Shown piece after piece: positions 9,413-17,796 of a DNA stretch of 64,000 nt. Both the position numbers and the translations under genes were made by a program. The stretch comes from Streptomyces violaceoruber (GTDB lineage Bacteria > Actinomycetota > Actinomycetes > Streptomycetales > Streptomycetaceae), in contig JODI01000001.1 of the NCBI GenBank assembly GCA_000720805.1, positions 191,639-255,638 on the forward strand. Reading direction: 5' to 3'. Position 1 is the first letter of the stretch. The number at the start of each line of letters is the position of its first letter. The notes beneath the pieces were generated by a model, which was given only the letters and a program-made list of their open reading frames with translations, was not told where the DNA came from and did not search any database.

Positions 9413-10395
9413 AGCCCCAGCTCCTTCAGTACCGACACCACGCGCTTGTCCTGGGCGCCCAGGAAGTCGCCGAACCTCTCGCCGGTCAGGAACGCGTCGT
9501 CCCAGCCGTTCTGTTGCAGGGACCTGCGCCACTCGGGGGAGTCGTGCAGCTCCTCGACGAGGCGTACGAGCTTGTCGCGCTCGGCGTCGGACAGGCCCGG
9601 CGGGGCGACGATGCCGCGCCAGTTGGTGAAGTCGACGTCGTAGCCGGACTCCTTGAGCGTGGGCGCGTCCTGGAGGTCGTCGACCCGTTCCGGACCGGTG
9701 ACCGCGAGCACCCGCAGCTCGCCCGCCTTGATCTGGTCCAGGTACTCGCCGACGCCGGACACCCCGAAGGCGACCTTGTCGCCGAGGATCGAGGCGAGCA
9801 GTTCGCCACCGCCGTCGAAGGGGATGTAGTTGACGTCCTTCGGAGCGATACCGGCGGCCCGCGCCATCAGCATCGGCGCGAGATGGTCCGGCCCGCCGGG
9901 CGAGGACCCGCCACCCACCGGGAGCTTGCCGGGGCGGACCTTCCAGGCGTCGACGAGCTGGTCGATCGTCTCGTACGGGGAGTCCTTGCCGACCACGACG
10001 ACGTCCTGTTCCTCGGTGAGCCGGGCGATCGGCGTGGTGTCGGCGAGCGTCTTGGGCGCGTGGTTGGAACGGACGGCACCCACCACACCGAGCCCCATCG
10101 ACATGGCGAGCTTGCCGTTGCCGTGCTCGCTCACCAGCCGGCTGAGGCCGACGGTGCCGCCGGCGCCGGGCAGGTTGAACACCTCGACGTTGTGCGTGAG
10201 TCCGGCGTCCTCGGCGTTCTTCGCGGCCGTCCGGGCCGTGATGTCGTAGCCGCCGCCGGGCGTGTTGGGGACCATGAAGCGCAGGCCCGGGATCTGCGTG
10301 CCCGTCGCGGCATCGCTGCCGGCCGTTAGCAGCGGCGGTCCCACGAGCACGAGCACGGCGGCTCCGAGCACGGCGAAGGGGGTGCGCAGGCGCAC
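9409..10395 (-). CDS. tctC: Tripartite tricarboxylate transporter receptor TctC
   Basis: About 328 residues with an N-terminal signal-anchor-like hydrophobic stretch, then the Bug/TctC receptor fold. The typical first motif is present (LRFMVPNTPGGGYDITAR), followed by GGGSSPGGPDHLAPMLMARAAG and WRGIVAPPGLSD. It should bind a di- or tricarboxylate outside the membrane and deliver it to TctAB. I chose GTG 10395, which has AGGTGG eight bases upstream; an in-frame ATG at 10506 would add 37 residues with no secretion character. No lipobox cysteine is visible, so it is probably secreted or anchored by the N-terminal segment. Expression is probably controlled by the response regulator encoded divergently at 10795. 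Confidence 0.88.
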   Translation of the reverse strand: MRLRTPFAVLGAAVLVLVGPPLLTAGSDAATGTQIPGLRFMVPNTPGGGYDITARTAAKNAEDAGLTHNVEVFNLPGAGGTVGLSRLVSEHGNGKLAMSMGLGVVGAVRSNHAPKTLADTTPIARLTEEQDVVVVGKDSPYETIDQLVDAWKVRPGKLPVGGGSSPGGPDHLAPMLMARAAGIAPKDVNYIPFDGGGELLASILGDKVAFGVSGVGEYLDQIKAGELRVLAVTGPERVDDLQDAPTLKESGYDVDFTNWRGIVAPPGLSDAERDKLVRLVEELHDSPEWRRSLQQNGWDDAFLTGERFGDFLGAQDKRVVSVLKELGL

Positions 10396-10559
10396 GAGTG
10401 CCACCACCTGTCGGTACGTCGATGAGTTGGGGGGATGCCTCTGGGGAGCGTGACGTGGGCCACATGGTGCCGCCGTGCCGCGGGCCTGTCTCGCTTCCGG
10501 AAGCAACGGAGGTTGTGGTCATTGCGGTCAGCGGCATCCGCGCGCTGCACCTGCGCCGC

Positions 10560-10798
10560 CCGTCCTTGGACGTCACAGTCGCACCGCAACCCGGCCGGGA
10601 GGTGTTTCGCGCACGGCTTCACCACCAAGGCCGCCCAGGGGGGCGGAGCGGGGCATCGGTCTGGCGCTCACCCGCCTGGTCTGCGAGCGTCACGGGGGTG
10701 AGATCCCGGTGACCGACACCCCCGACGGGGCCGGGTTCACCGCCCGTATGACCGTCAGCCACCTCACCGACGCGGTGGCGGAAGGAGCGCCCCGATGA
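10560..10798 (+). pseudogene. Decayed 3' remnant of a CitA/DcuS-type sensor histidine kinase
   Basis: Only the end of the kinase ATP-binding domain is left, broken over three frames. One frame holds REVF, a second holds HGFTTKAAQGGG, and a third (ending at TGA 10796-10798) holds ERGIGLALTRLVCERHGGEI plus the C-terminal tail. Together these match the order F-box, GFTTK, G-box of CitA-family kinases. The remnant's stop overlaps the ATG of the response regulator (ATGA), as expected for an intact kinase-regulator pair. About 400 codons of sensor and dimerisation domain are missing between here and tctC. Either a deletion plus frameshifts produced this, or sequencing errors exaggerate the frame changes; the loss of the 5' part is certain. 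Confidence 0.75.
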
Positions 10799-11523
10799 GC
10801 CGTACGGCTGTCACGACCGACACGATCGATGTGCTCGTGGTCGACGACGACTTCATGGTGGCCAGGGTCCACCGCGCCTTCGTCGAACGCGTCGGGCGGT
10901 TCCGGGTCGTGGGGGTCGCCCACACCGGTGAGCAGGCCGCCCACGCCGTCGACGAACTGCGCCCCGACCTCGTCCTGCTCGACCTGTACCTGCCGGACGT
11001 CTTCGGCCTGGACGTCATCCCCCGGCTGCGCACCGCCGGGCACGACTGCGACGTCATGGTCATCAGCGCCGCACGGGAGGCCGACACGGTGCGCGGCGCC
11101 GTACGCCACGGTGTCGTCGACTATCTCCTCAAGCCCTTCGCGTACGAGGATCTGCGGGCCCGTCTGGAGCGCTACGCCCAGCAGCGCGGCCGGCTGCTCA
11201 CCGCCGTGGTGCGCGGCCAGGCCGACGTGGACCGGGTGCTGGCCGGAGCCGCGGTACCGGCGCCGTCGCTCGGCACGCTGCCCAAGGGGATGAGCGTGGA
11301 GACCGCCGCACTGGTCGAGCGCGCGCTCCGGGACGCGGAGGGCTCCCTGTCCGCCGCCGAGTGCGCGACCTCGGTCGGCATCTCCCGCGTCAGCGCCCGC
11401 CGCTACCTGGAGTACTTCCACACCGTCGGCACCGCGGACGTGTCCCTGCGCTACGGGGTCACCGGGCGGCCCGAACGCCGCTACCGGTTCCTCGGGCGAC
11501 CGGAAGGACCGGAGGGCTTCTGA
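10795..11523 (+). CDS. CitB/DcuR-family response regulator
   Basis: A 242-residue regulator. The receiver domain (residues 12-130) has the acidic pocket VVDDD at 16-20, the phospho-acceptor D63 in LVLLDLYLPD and the lysine in LKPFAYEDL. The C-terminal part (about 155-235) carries the CitB-type helix-turn-helix ending in SRVSARRYLEYFHTVG and RYGVTGRPERRYR. Such regulators normally sit with a CitA kinase next to tct or citrate-transport genes and switch them on when citrate is sensed. Here the kinase is a remnant, so this regulator is an orphan. It may work unphosphorylated, use small phosphodonors or take phosphate from another kinase. Confidence 0.92.
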   Translation: MSRTAVTTDTIDVLVVDDDFMVARVHRAFVERVGRFRVVGVAHTGEQAAHAVDELRPDLVLLDLYLPDVFGLDVIPRLRTAGHDCDVMVISAAREADTVRGAVRHGVVDYLLKPFAYEDLRARLERYAQQRGRLLTAVVRGQADVDRVLAGAAVPAPSLGTLPKGMSVETAALVERALRDAEGSLSAAECATSVGISRVSARRYLEYFHTVGTADVSLRYGVTGRPERRYRFLGRPEGPEGF

Positions 11524-11569
11524 GGGACTGGGGAGCGGCGTTCTGGGGGGCTGGGGGGCCTGGGCGATG

Positions 11570-13429
11570 TCACCCGGTGTCGCGGAGCGCGGTCCAGGTG
11601 TCGTGGCCCACGATGCCGTCGGCGGCCAGCCCCTCGGCGCTCTGGAAGCTGCGCACCGCGGACGCCGTACCAGGGCCGAACTCGCCGTCCGTGCCCGTGC
11701 TCCCCACGCCGTAGCCGCGTTTCGTCAGCATGCACTGCACCTGCCGCACTCGTTTGCCGCTGTCTCCCTGGCGGGTGCGTCCGTTGCCGGCGTAGTACGT
11801 GCAGTCGGAGATCCAGGGCGGGGTCGCCGGCTCGGCGGGTGGACTGCTCGTGGCGGTGGTCGGGTCGGTGGCGGAGCTGGGCTCGACAGCGGGGGCGTCG
11901 GACGTGCCGGGGCGGTTCGTCCCGGCGGAGCCGGAGGACTCGGGACGTGGGGTGCCGCCACCGGTGTGCGCGGCGCCCTCGGCGCTCTTGCTGGCCGCGG
12001 CCGTCCGTCGCGAGACGCCGGGGGCGGGCGCGGAGGCGGTCTTGCCAGGCACACCGCCGTCACTGCTCGACGCGCCGGCCTCGGGGGGTGCGGCGGTCGC
12101 GGGGCTGTCCTCAGGAACGAGCACGAAGATCCCGGCGGCCACCGCGCAGAGGACGACGCCCGCGGCGACGGCCAGCAGCGGCTTCCTCCGCGTGCGGCCC
12201 CGGACACGGGCTCGGTCCTCCGTGGGTAACGGCTCCGGCGGGGTGGCGACGGAGGGGTCCGTCGCACGCCGGCCCGGCTCCGCCCGAGCGGCCGGGTGCG
12301 TCGCCCCCGCCGCGGAAGGACCGCCCGGGGCCGGTGGCTCCGCTCCGGCAGGACCGCCCGGGGTCGGTGACCCTGCCTCAGGAGGGCCGGCCAGGTGCGG
12401 TGGCACCGGTGTCTGCGGATCGACCGGGGTCCGTAAGCGAGCCTTCCGCTCGACGGGGAGGTGACGCAGCACCTCGAACGCCCGCTGCCTGGCCAGCGCC
12501 CTGCCGGCCAGTGGCTCGGGCCAGCCGGCCGTCCCGGCGTGCGCCCCGGCCGCGTCGATCAGCTCCCGCGGAGTGGGCCGCCGCTCGGGCTCCTTGGCCA
12601 GACAGGCGGAGAGCAGCGCACCGAGCGCCGGGTCCGCCGCCGAGATCTCCCCGAGGAGCTCCCGGTTCGGTTCCTCGAACGCCACCCGGTGCATGACATC
12701 GACCCCCGAACCGTCGCCGAACGGAGCACGCCCCGTCGCCGCGTAGACGAGCGTCCCGGCCAGCGAGAACACGTCGGACCGCGTGTCCGACGTGCCCGTC
12801 CTCAGGTGCTCCGGCGACATGTACGCCGGCGTTCCCACCCGGTTGCCCGTTCCGGTGAGGGCGCTCGCGTCCACGGCCTTGGAGAGACCGAAGTCGATCA
12901 CGTACGCGCCCCGGACGCACAGCAGCACGTTGGACGGCTTGAGGTCCCGGTGCACGATGCCCGCGGCCGCGAGGTCGGCCAGCGCCCGCCCCAGCTCCGC
13001 CACCAGCCGCCACACCGCGGCGCTCTCCAGGGCCCCGTGCTCCCGCACGGCCTCCGCCAGATCGATCCCGGGCAGGTACTCGGTGGCCATCCACAGCAGC
13101 TCGTTCTGGAAGCCCGTACCGCACAACGCCGGCGTGTGCGGTGTGCGGACCCGGGCGTGCACCGAGGCCTCCCGCTCGAACCGGCGCCGGAAGTTGGCGT
13201 CGTCCGCGTACTCCGGCCTGATGACCTTCACCGCGAACAGATCGGGACCGCCGTCGACGGGACAGGCCAGATAGACCCGCCCCATGCCGCCGCTGCCGAG
13301 CAGCGCCAACGGCAGATAGGGGCCGATCCGGCCCGGCTCGCCGCGGTGCAGGGGTGCGGCACCGGTCTGCCGCAGCGCGGCCGACTCGCCTGTGACGGAT
13401 CCCGATGGCACTGGCCGCTGTTCTGACAC
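11570..13429 (-). CDS. Membrane Ser/Thr protein kinase with C-terminal peptidoglycan-binding domain
   Basis: A 619-residue protein starting at GTG 13429. The kinase domain spans about residues 38-300: glycine loop LGSGGMGRVYLA, lysine in FAVKVIRPE, catalytic loop HRDLKPSNV, DFG in VIDFGLSK, and GTPAYMSPE. A Pro/Ala-rich cytoplasmic linker leads to one membrane helix near 416-439 (LLAVAAGVVLCAVAAGIFVL). Outside, a Ser/Thr/Pro-rich stalk carries a PG_binding_1-type domain in the last 70 residues (VRQVQCMLTKRGYGVGSTGTD, ending DGIVGHDTWTALRDTG). PknB-type kinases usually carry PASTA repeats; a peptidoglycan-binding domain suggests a wall-sensing kinase by another route. It is a single-gene unit. 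Confidence 0.9.
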   Translation of the reverse strand: MSEQRPVPSGSVTGESAALRQTGAAPLHRGEPGRIGPYLPLALLGSGGMGRVYLACPVDGGPDLFAVKVIRPEYADDANFRRRFEREASVHARVRTPHTPALCGTGFQNELLWMATEYLPGIDLAEAVREHGALESAAVWRLVAELGRALADLAAAGIVHRDLKPSNVLLCVRGAYVIDFGLSKAVDASALTGTGNRVGTPAYMSPEHLRTGTSDTRSDVFSLAGTLVYAATGRAPFGDGSGVDVMHRVAFEEPNRELLGEISAADPALGALLSACLAKEPERRPTPRELIDAAGAHAGTAGWPEPLAGRALARQRAFEVLRHLPVERKARLRTPVDPQTPVPPHLAGPPEAGSPTPGGPAGAEPPAPGGPSAAGATHPAARAEPGRRATDPSVATPPEPLPTEDRARVRGRTRRKPLLAVAAGVVLCAVAAGIFVLVPEDSPATAAPPEAGASSSDGGVPGKTASAPAPGVSRRTAAASKSAEGAAHTGGGTPRPESSGSAGTNRPGTSDAPAVEPSSATDPTTATSSPPAEPATPPWISDCTYYAGNGRTRQGDSGKRVRQVQCMLTKRGYGVGSTGTDGEFGPGTASAVRSFQSAEGLAADGIVGHDTWTALRDTG

Positions 13430-13668
13430 GCATCCCCCGAAGTGCTGTTCGCCGTACGCCCGTTCGTCCCCAAGGGAAGAAGAGGCTAACTCAGCACCGG
13501 CGCAGGGTCACGATTTCCGTCATTTACGGGGCGGTTCTGCCGGGAGCGTCAGCTGCGCCACAGCCGCAGCAGCGGTACGCCTCCATCTGCCCGGCCCCGG
13601 CCAGGAGGTCGGCTACGCCGCCACCGACGACCGGGGCGACTCCCGCATCTGGACGACCGGCTGTCGGG

Positions 13669-14748
13669 TCACGCGGTCGTCAGCGGATAGTGGCAGGCGG
13701 TCCGGCGGCCGTTGCCCGTCGGGGTGAGCCGGGGACGTTCCAGCGCGCAGAGCTCCCGGGCGTACGGGCAGCGGGTGCGGAAGGGGCAACCCGTCGGCTT
13801 GTCCACGGGGTTGGGCACCTCACCGGTGAGGACGATCCGTTCCCGAGGCGGGCCGTCGGCCACCGCACCGCCGTCGTCGATGTCCGGGACCGCGGACAGC
13901 AGGGCCTGGGTGTAGGGGTGGTGGGGGGCCTCGTACAGCGCCTCGGTCTCGGCGAGTTCGACGATCTCGCCGAGGTACATGACGGCGATCCGGTCGGAGA
14001 CGTGACGGACCACGCCGAGATCGTGGGCGATGAAGACGTAGGTGAGCGCGAACTCCTCCTGGAGGTCGGCGAAGAGGTTCAGCACCTGTGCCTGGATCGA
14101 CACGTCGAGGGCGGACACCGGTTCGTCGGCGACGATCAGCTTCGGGTTCGTGGCCAGCGCCCGGGCGATGCCGATGCGCTGGCGCTGGCCGCCGGAGAAC
14201 TCGTGCGGGTACCGGTCCAGATGCCCGGCCGCCAGCCCTACGACGTCGAAGAGCTCGGCGACCCGGCGGCGGACCGCGGCCCCGTCCCCGTAGCGGTGCA
14301 CCAGCAGGGGCTCCGCCACGATGTCCCCGGCCCGGCGGCGGGGGTTGAGGGAGGCCTGCGGGTCCTGGAAGACCAGCTGCATCCCGGGGCGTACCGGCCG
14401 CAGTCGGCGCATGGACAGCGTGCTGATGTCCTGACCGTCGAAGTCGACCCGGCCGCCGGTGAGTTCGGTGAGCCGGACCAGGCAGCGGCCGAGGGTGGAC
14501 TTGCCGCAGCCCGACTCGCCGACGATGCCGAGGGTTTCCCCGGCACGCACCTCCAGGGACACACCGTCCACGGCGCGCAGCACCCTGCGCCGGCGGGCGA
14601 GTCCGTCCGCCCGCAACAGGTAGTGCTTGGTGACGTCCGTGGCCCGCAGCAGTACGTCGCCGTCGGGCCGGGCGCCCCCGGCGTCGTCCGCCCCGTCGGG
14701 CCGGGCGTCCCCGGTGCCGTCCGCCGCCGCGATGTTCTGCGCCGTCAC
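13669..14748 (-). CDS. Oligopeptide ABC transporter ATP-binding protein (DppF/OppF type)
   Basis: A 359-residue ATPase with Walker [10 protein letters not shown], signature [15 protein letters not shown] and Walker [15 protein letters not shown]. The C-terminal oligopeptide-transporter extension with clustered cysteines ([14 protein letters not shown]) is typical of OppD/OppF and can bind an iron-sulphur cluster in the family. Its start overlaps the stop of the upstream ATPase gene by four bases. It is the last gene of an operon read from 20436 downwards: hydrolase, receptor, DppC, DppB, DppD, DppF. About 35 residues at the N-terminus are Asp/Gly/Ala-rich and not part of the ATPase. Confidence 0.93.
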   Translation of the reverse strand: MTAQNIAAADGTGDARPDGADDAGGARPDGDVLLRATDVTKHYLLRADGLARRRRVLRAVDGVSLEVRAGETLGIVGESGCGKSTLGRCLVRLTELTGGRVDFDGQDISTLSMRRLRPVRPGMQLVFQDPQASLNPRRRAGDIVAEPLLVHRYGDGAAVRRRVAELFDVVGLAAGHLDRYPHEFSGGQRQRIGIARALATNPKLIVADEPVSALDVSIQAQVLNLFADLQEEFALTYVFIAHDLGVVRHVSDRIAVMYLGEIVELAETEALYEAPHHPYTQALLSAVPDIDDGGAVADGPPRERIVLTGEVPNPVDKPTGCPFRTRCPYARELCALERPRLTPTGNGRRTACHYPLTTA

Positions 14749-15803
14749 GCTCTCGCCTCCTTCTCCATGTCAGGTCCCGTGCCAGGCCCCTCGGCCGCCG
14801 CCGCCCGTGCCGTCAGGCGCAGCGAGCCGCGGTCGTCCGGAGGCAGCCAGCAGGCGTCGCGATGGCCCGCGTCGCCGTTGCCCGCGGCCAGCGCGGGCAG
14901 CTCGGCGCAGCGGTCGTGCCGCAGCCGGCAGCGCGGCGCGAACGCGCACCCCGGCGGAAGCGCGCCCGGAGAGACCGGCACGCCCGCGATGGTGGGCAGC
15001 CGCCGCAGCCGGGCACCGCCGACCCGCGGCACCGAGTCGAGCAGACCCCAGGTGTACGGGTGCCGCGGTCCGTGGAACACCGCCCGGCGCGGGCCCTCCT
15101 CGGCCGCCCGGCCGCCGTACATGACCAGGACCCGGTCGGCGATCTGCGAGATCACCCCCATGTCGTGGGTGATGAGCACGACCGCCGATCCGCGCCCGTT
15201 GAGTTCGCGCATCAGGTCGAGGATCTGTGCCTGCACGGTCACGTCGAGGGCCGTGGTCGGTTCGTCGGCGATCAGCAGGGCGGGGTCGCAGGACAGGGCC
15301 ATCGCGATGACCGCGCGCTGGCGCATGCCGCCGGAGAACTCGTGCGGGTACGCGTTCACCCGCGAGGCCGCGTCCGGGATGCCGACGTCCGACAGGAGCC
15401 GTACCGCCCGCGCCCGGGCCTCCCGCCGGGACACCCGGTCGTGGGCCCGGATCTGCTCGGCGATCTGCCAGCCGACCGTGTACACGGGGGTGAGCGCGGT
15501 CATCGGATCCTGGAAGACCATGGCGATCTCCCGGCCCCGTACCGCACGCATCTCCTTGTCGGGGAGCGCGAGGAGGTCGCGGCCCCGGAAGCGGACCTCG
15601 CCCGACACCGTCACGTTCGGGTTGGTCAGCAGCCGCAGCACGGCCAGCATCGACACGCTCTTGCCGGAGCCCGACTCGCCCACCACCCCCAGGATCTCCC
15701 CGGGCGCCACCGAGAGGGACAGGCCGTCGACGGCGGTGACGGAGCCCTGGCGGGTGCGGAACGACACCCGCAGGTCACGTACGTCCAGCAGGGGTTCAGG
15801 CAT
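14745..15803 (-). CDS. Oligopeptide ABC transporter ATP-binding protein (DppD/OppD type)
   Basis: A 352-residue ATPase with Walker A GESGSGKS, signature [15 protein letters not shown], Walker [15 protein letters not shown] and the C-terminal cysteine cluster of the Opp/Dpp family ([14 protein letters not shown]). It pairs with the downstream DppF-type ATPase as the motor of a peptide importer. Its start lies inside the last codons of the DppB-type permease gene (8-bp overlap). Length is standard for the family. Confidence 0.93.
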   Translation of the reverse strand: MPEPLLDVRDLRVSFRTRQGSVTAVDGLSLSVAPGEILGVVGESGSGKSVSMLAVLRLLTNPNVTVSGEVRFRGRDLLALPDKEMRAVRGREIAMVFQDPMTALTPVYTVGWQIAEQIRAHDRVSRREARARAVRLLSDVGIPDAASRVNAYPHEFSGGMRQRAVIAMALSCDPALLIADEPTTALDVTVQAQILDLMRELNGRGSAVVLITHDMGVISQIADRVLVMYGGRAAEEGPRRAVFHGPRHPYTWGLLDSVPRVGGARLRRLPTIAGVPVSPGALPPGCAFAPRCRLRHDRCAELPALAAGNGDAGHRDACWLPPDDRGSLRLTARAAAAEGPGTGPDMEKEARA

Positions 15804-16764
15804 GGCGGGCCCTCGGGTCGAGTCGCGCGTACAGGATGTCCACCAGGGCGTTGGCGAGGACCACGAAGAACGCCGCGTACAGCACGGTCCCCATGATCAC
15901 GGGCAGGTCCAGGTTCTGCAGGGCGTCAAAGGTGAGCTTGCCGATGCCGGGCAGACCGAAGACGACCTCGGTGAGCAGCGCGGCGCCGCCCACCAGCGCC
16001 CCGAAGTCCAGACCGAACAGCGACACGATGGGGATGAGGGAGCAGCGCAGGGCATGGCGGACCAGGATGCGCCGCTCCGACAGGCCCTTGGCGCGGGCCG
16101 TGCGGACGTAGTCCTCGCCCAGCGCGGTGACGACCTCGCCACGCAGCAGCCGGGCGTAGATCCCGGCGTACAGCAGCGCCAGGGTCAGCCAGGGGAAGAG
16201 CATGTGCAGCGCCCACTGGCCCGCGTCCTGGCTCAGGCCGACGTATCCCGGTGGCGGCACCCAGGAGAACACCGAGTCGTGCAGCTGCTTCTGGGTGATG
16301 AGATTGACGACCTCACCGAGCCAGTACGCCGGCAGGGAGACGCCGACCACGCCGACGAGCATGATCAGCGGGTCGGCGGCCTTGCCGCGCAGGGCCGCCG
16401 CGGCCGTACCCATGATGATGCCGGCCGTCATCCAGATCAGCGCCGCGCCGATGACGAGCGACAGGGTGACCGGGGTGGCCTGCAGGATCTGGGGGATGAC
16501 CTTGGAGCCCCGGTTGACGAACGACTCCAGGTCCCGGTCGACCAGCAGGTGACGCATCATCAGCAGATAGCGGACCGGCATCGGCCGGTCGAGTCCGAAG
16601 GAGTGCCGTACCTGGGCGAGCGTGGCCGGGTCGGCGTTGCGTCCCGCGATGCGGGCCGCGGGGTCGACGCCCGGGGTGGCGAAGAAGATCAGGAACACCA
16701 GCACGCTGATCGCGAACATCACCAGCAGGGCCGAGCCGAAGCGCTTGAGGGCGAACTGGAGCAT
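15796..16764 (-). CDS. Oligopeptide ABC transporter permease (DppB type)
   Basis: A 322-residue permease with six predicted membrane helices. The N-terminal pattern RFGSALLVMFAISVLVFLIF and the cytoplasmic EAA-like loop (YVRTARAKGLSERRILVRHAL) are characteristic of DppB/OppB. It should form the membrane channel with the DppC-type permease encoded just upstream. The genes are separated by only 6 bp, consistent with one transcript. Confidence 0.92.
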   Translation of the reverse strand: MLQFALKRFGSALLVMFAISVLVFLIFFATPGVDPAARIAGRNADPATLAQVRHSFGLDRPMPVRYLLMMRHLLVDRDLESFVNRGSKVIPQILQATPVTLSLVIGAALIWMTAGIIMGTAAAALRGKAADPLIMLVGVVGVSLPAYWLGEVVNLITQKQLHDSVFSWVPPPGYVGLSQDAGQWALHMLFPWLTLALLYAGIYARLLRGEVVTALGEDYVRTARAKGLSERRILVRHALRCSLIPIVSLFGLDFGALVGGAALLTEVVFGLPGIGKLTFDALQNLDLPVIMGTVLYAAFFVVLANALVDILYARLDPRARHA

Positions 16765-16770
16765 GGCCGG

Positions 16771-17796
16771 TCACACCCCTCCGCGCAGTCGGGCACCCGG
16801 GTCGAGCGCGTCGCGCACGCCGTCGCCGAGGACGTTGAGTGCCGCCGTGGTCAGGGCGATCAGCAGGCCGGGGGCGATGGTGACGGCGGGGCGGGTGTAG
16901 AGCAACCCCAGGCCATCCTCGATGATCGTGCCCCAGCTGGCGTCCGGCGGCTGGACACCGACGGACAGGAAGGACAGCGCCGACTCGGTGAGCATCGCCA
17001 GCGCGGTCATCAGCGGGACGAAGACGATCGCCGTGGGCAGCACGTTCGGCAGCACTTCCCGGCGCAGGATGCGGAGGGTAGGGGCGCCGGAGCCGACGGC
17101 CGCGTGGATGTACTCCTTGTTGCGCAGCACCAGCACCTGGCCGCGCAACGGCCGGGCGATGTACGGCACGTAGATCGCCGCGATGATCGTGACGGGCAGC
17201 CACAGGCTCCCCGCGTCCACGGCGAGCGGCCCCAGACGCAGCCCGTTGGTGAGCAGGACGACCGACAGACAGATGGCCAGCAGGTACACCGGGAACGCCC
17301 AGATGACGTCCAGGATCCGGGAGATGACCGCGTCCACGACACCTCCCGCGTACCCGGCGACCACTCCTACGGCCGTACCGAGGACGCACGTGAGCAGGGC
17401 CGCCGTGAACCCGATGAACAGGCTGGTACGGCCGCCGTACAGCAGGCGGGCCATCACGTCGCGGCCCTGGTTGTCGGCGCCGAGGAAGTAGTGGGCCGGG
17501 TCCCACGTGGGGCCGATGGGCGTGACGCCGAGGCCGAGGCCGGTGCTGCTCGGGGTCAGCACCGGCACGGTCCTGCCGTTGACGACCGTGGTGCCGGAGA
17601 CATGGGACTGGAACGGATCGGTGTGGGCGATGTGGCCGGCGTACAGCGGCGCGCACAGGACCGCCACCACGACGATGAGCAGGACGACGGCCGCGGCCAG
17701 CGCCGACCTGTTGCGCACCAGGTCGGCGGCGGCCGTCCGCCAGGGGCCCGGCGAGCGCCGGGCCTCGGTCGACGGAGCGGGGAGCGTGCGGCTCAT
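16771..17796 (-). CDS. Oligopeptide ABC transporter permease (DppC type)
   Basis: A 341-residue permease. ATG 17796 is chosen because it overlaps the receptor stop by four bases (ATGA) and leads straight into a DppC-like N-terminus; a longer frame reaching 17943 only reads antisense into the receptor gene. Membrane helices begin with ALAAAVVLLIVVVAVLCAPL. A large extracellular loop precedes the DppC hallmark FLGADNQGRDVMARLLYGGR, and the EAA loop follows (YIHAAVGSGAPTLRILRREV). It is the partner of the DppB-type subunit. Confidence 0.93.
   Translation of the reverse strand: MSRTLPAPSTEARRSPGPWRTAAADLVRNRSALAAAVVLLIVVVAVLCAPLYAGHIAHTDPFQSHVSGTTVVNGRTVPVLTPSSTGLGLGVTPIGPTWDPAHYFLGADNQGRDVMARLLYGGRTSLFIGFTAALLTCVLGTAVGVVAGYAGGVVDAVISRILDVIWAFPVYLLAICLSVVLLTNGLRLGPLAVDAGSLWLPVTIIAAIYVPYIARPLRGQVLVLRNKEYIHAAVGSGAPTLRILRREVLPNVLPTAIVFVPLMTALAMLTESALSFLSVGVQPPDASWGTIIEDGLGLLYTRPAVTIAPGLLIALTTAALNVLGDGVRDALDPGARLRGGV

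Noticed and set aside
10396..10559. Possible further kinase sequence
   Set aside because: No kinase motif could be found in any frame here; treated as tctC promoter region.
13430..13668. Short ORFs between the Ser/Thr kinase and the DppF-type gene
   Set aside because: A possible decayed fragment could not be matched to any family; nothing supportable in this 239-bp gap.
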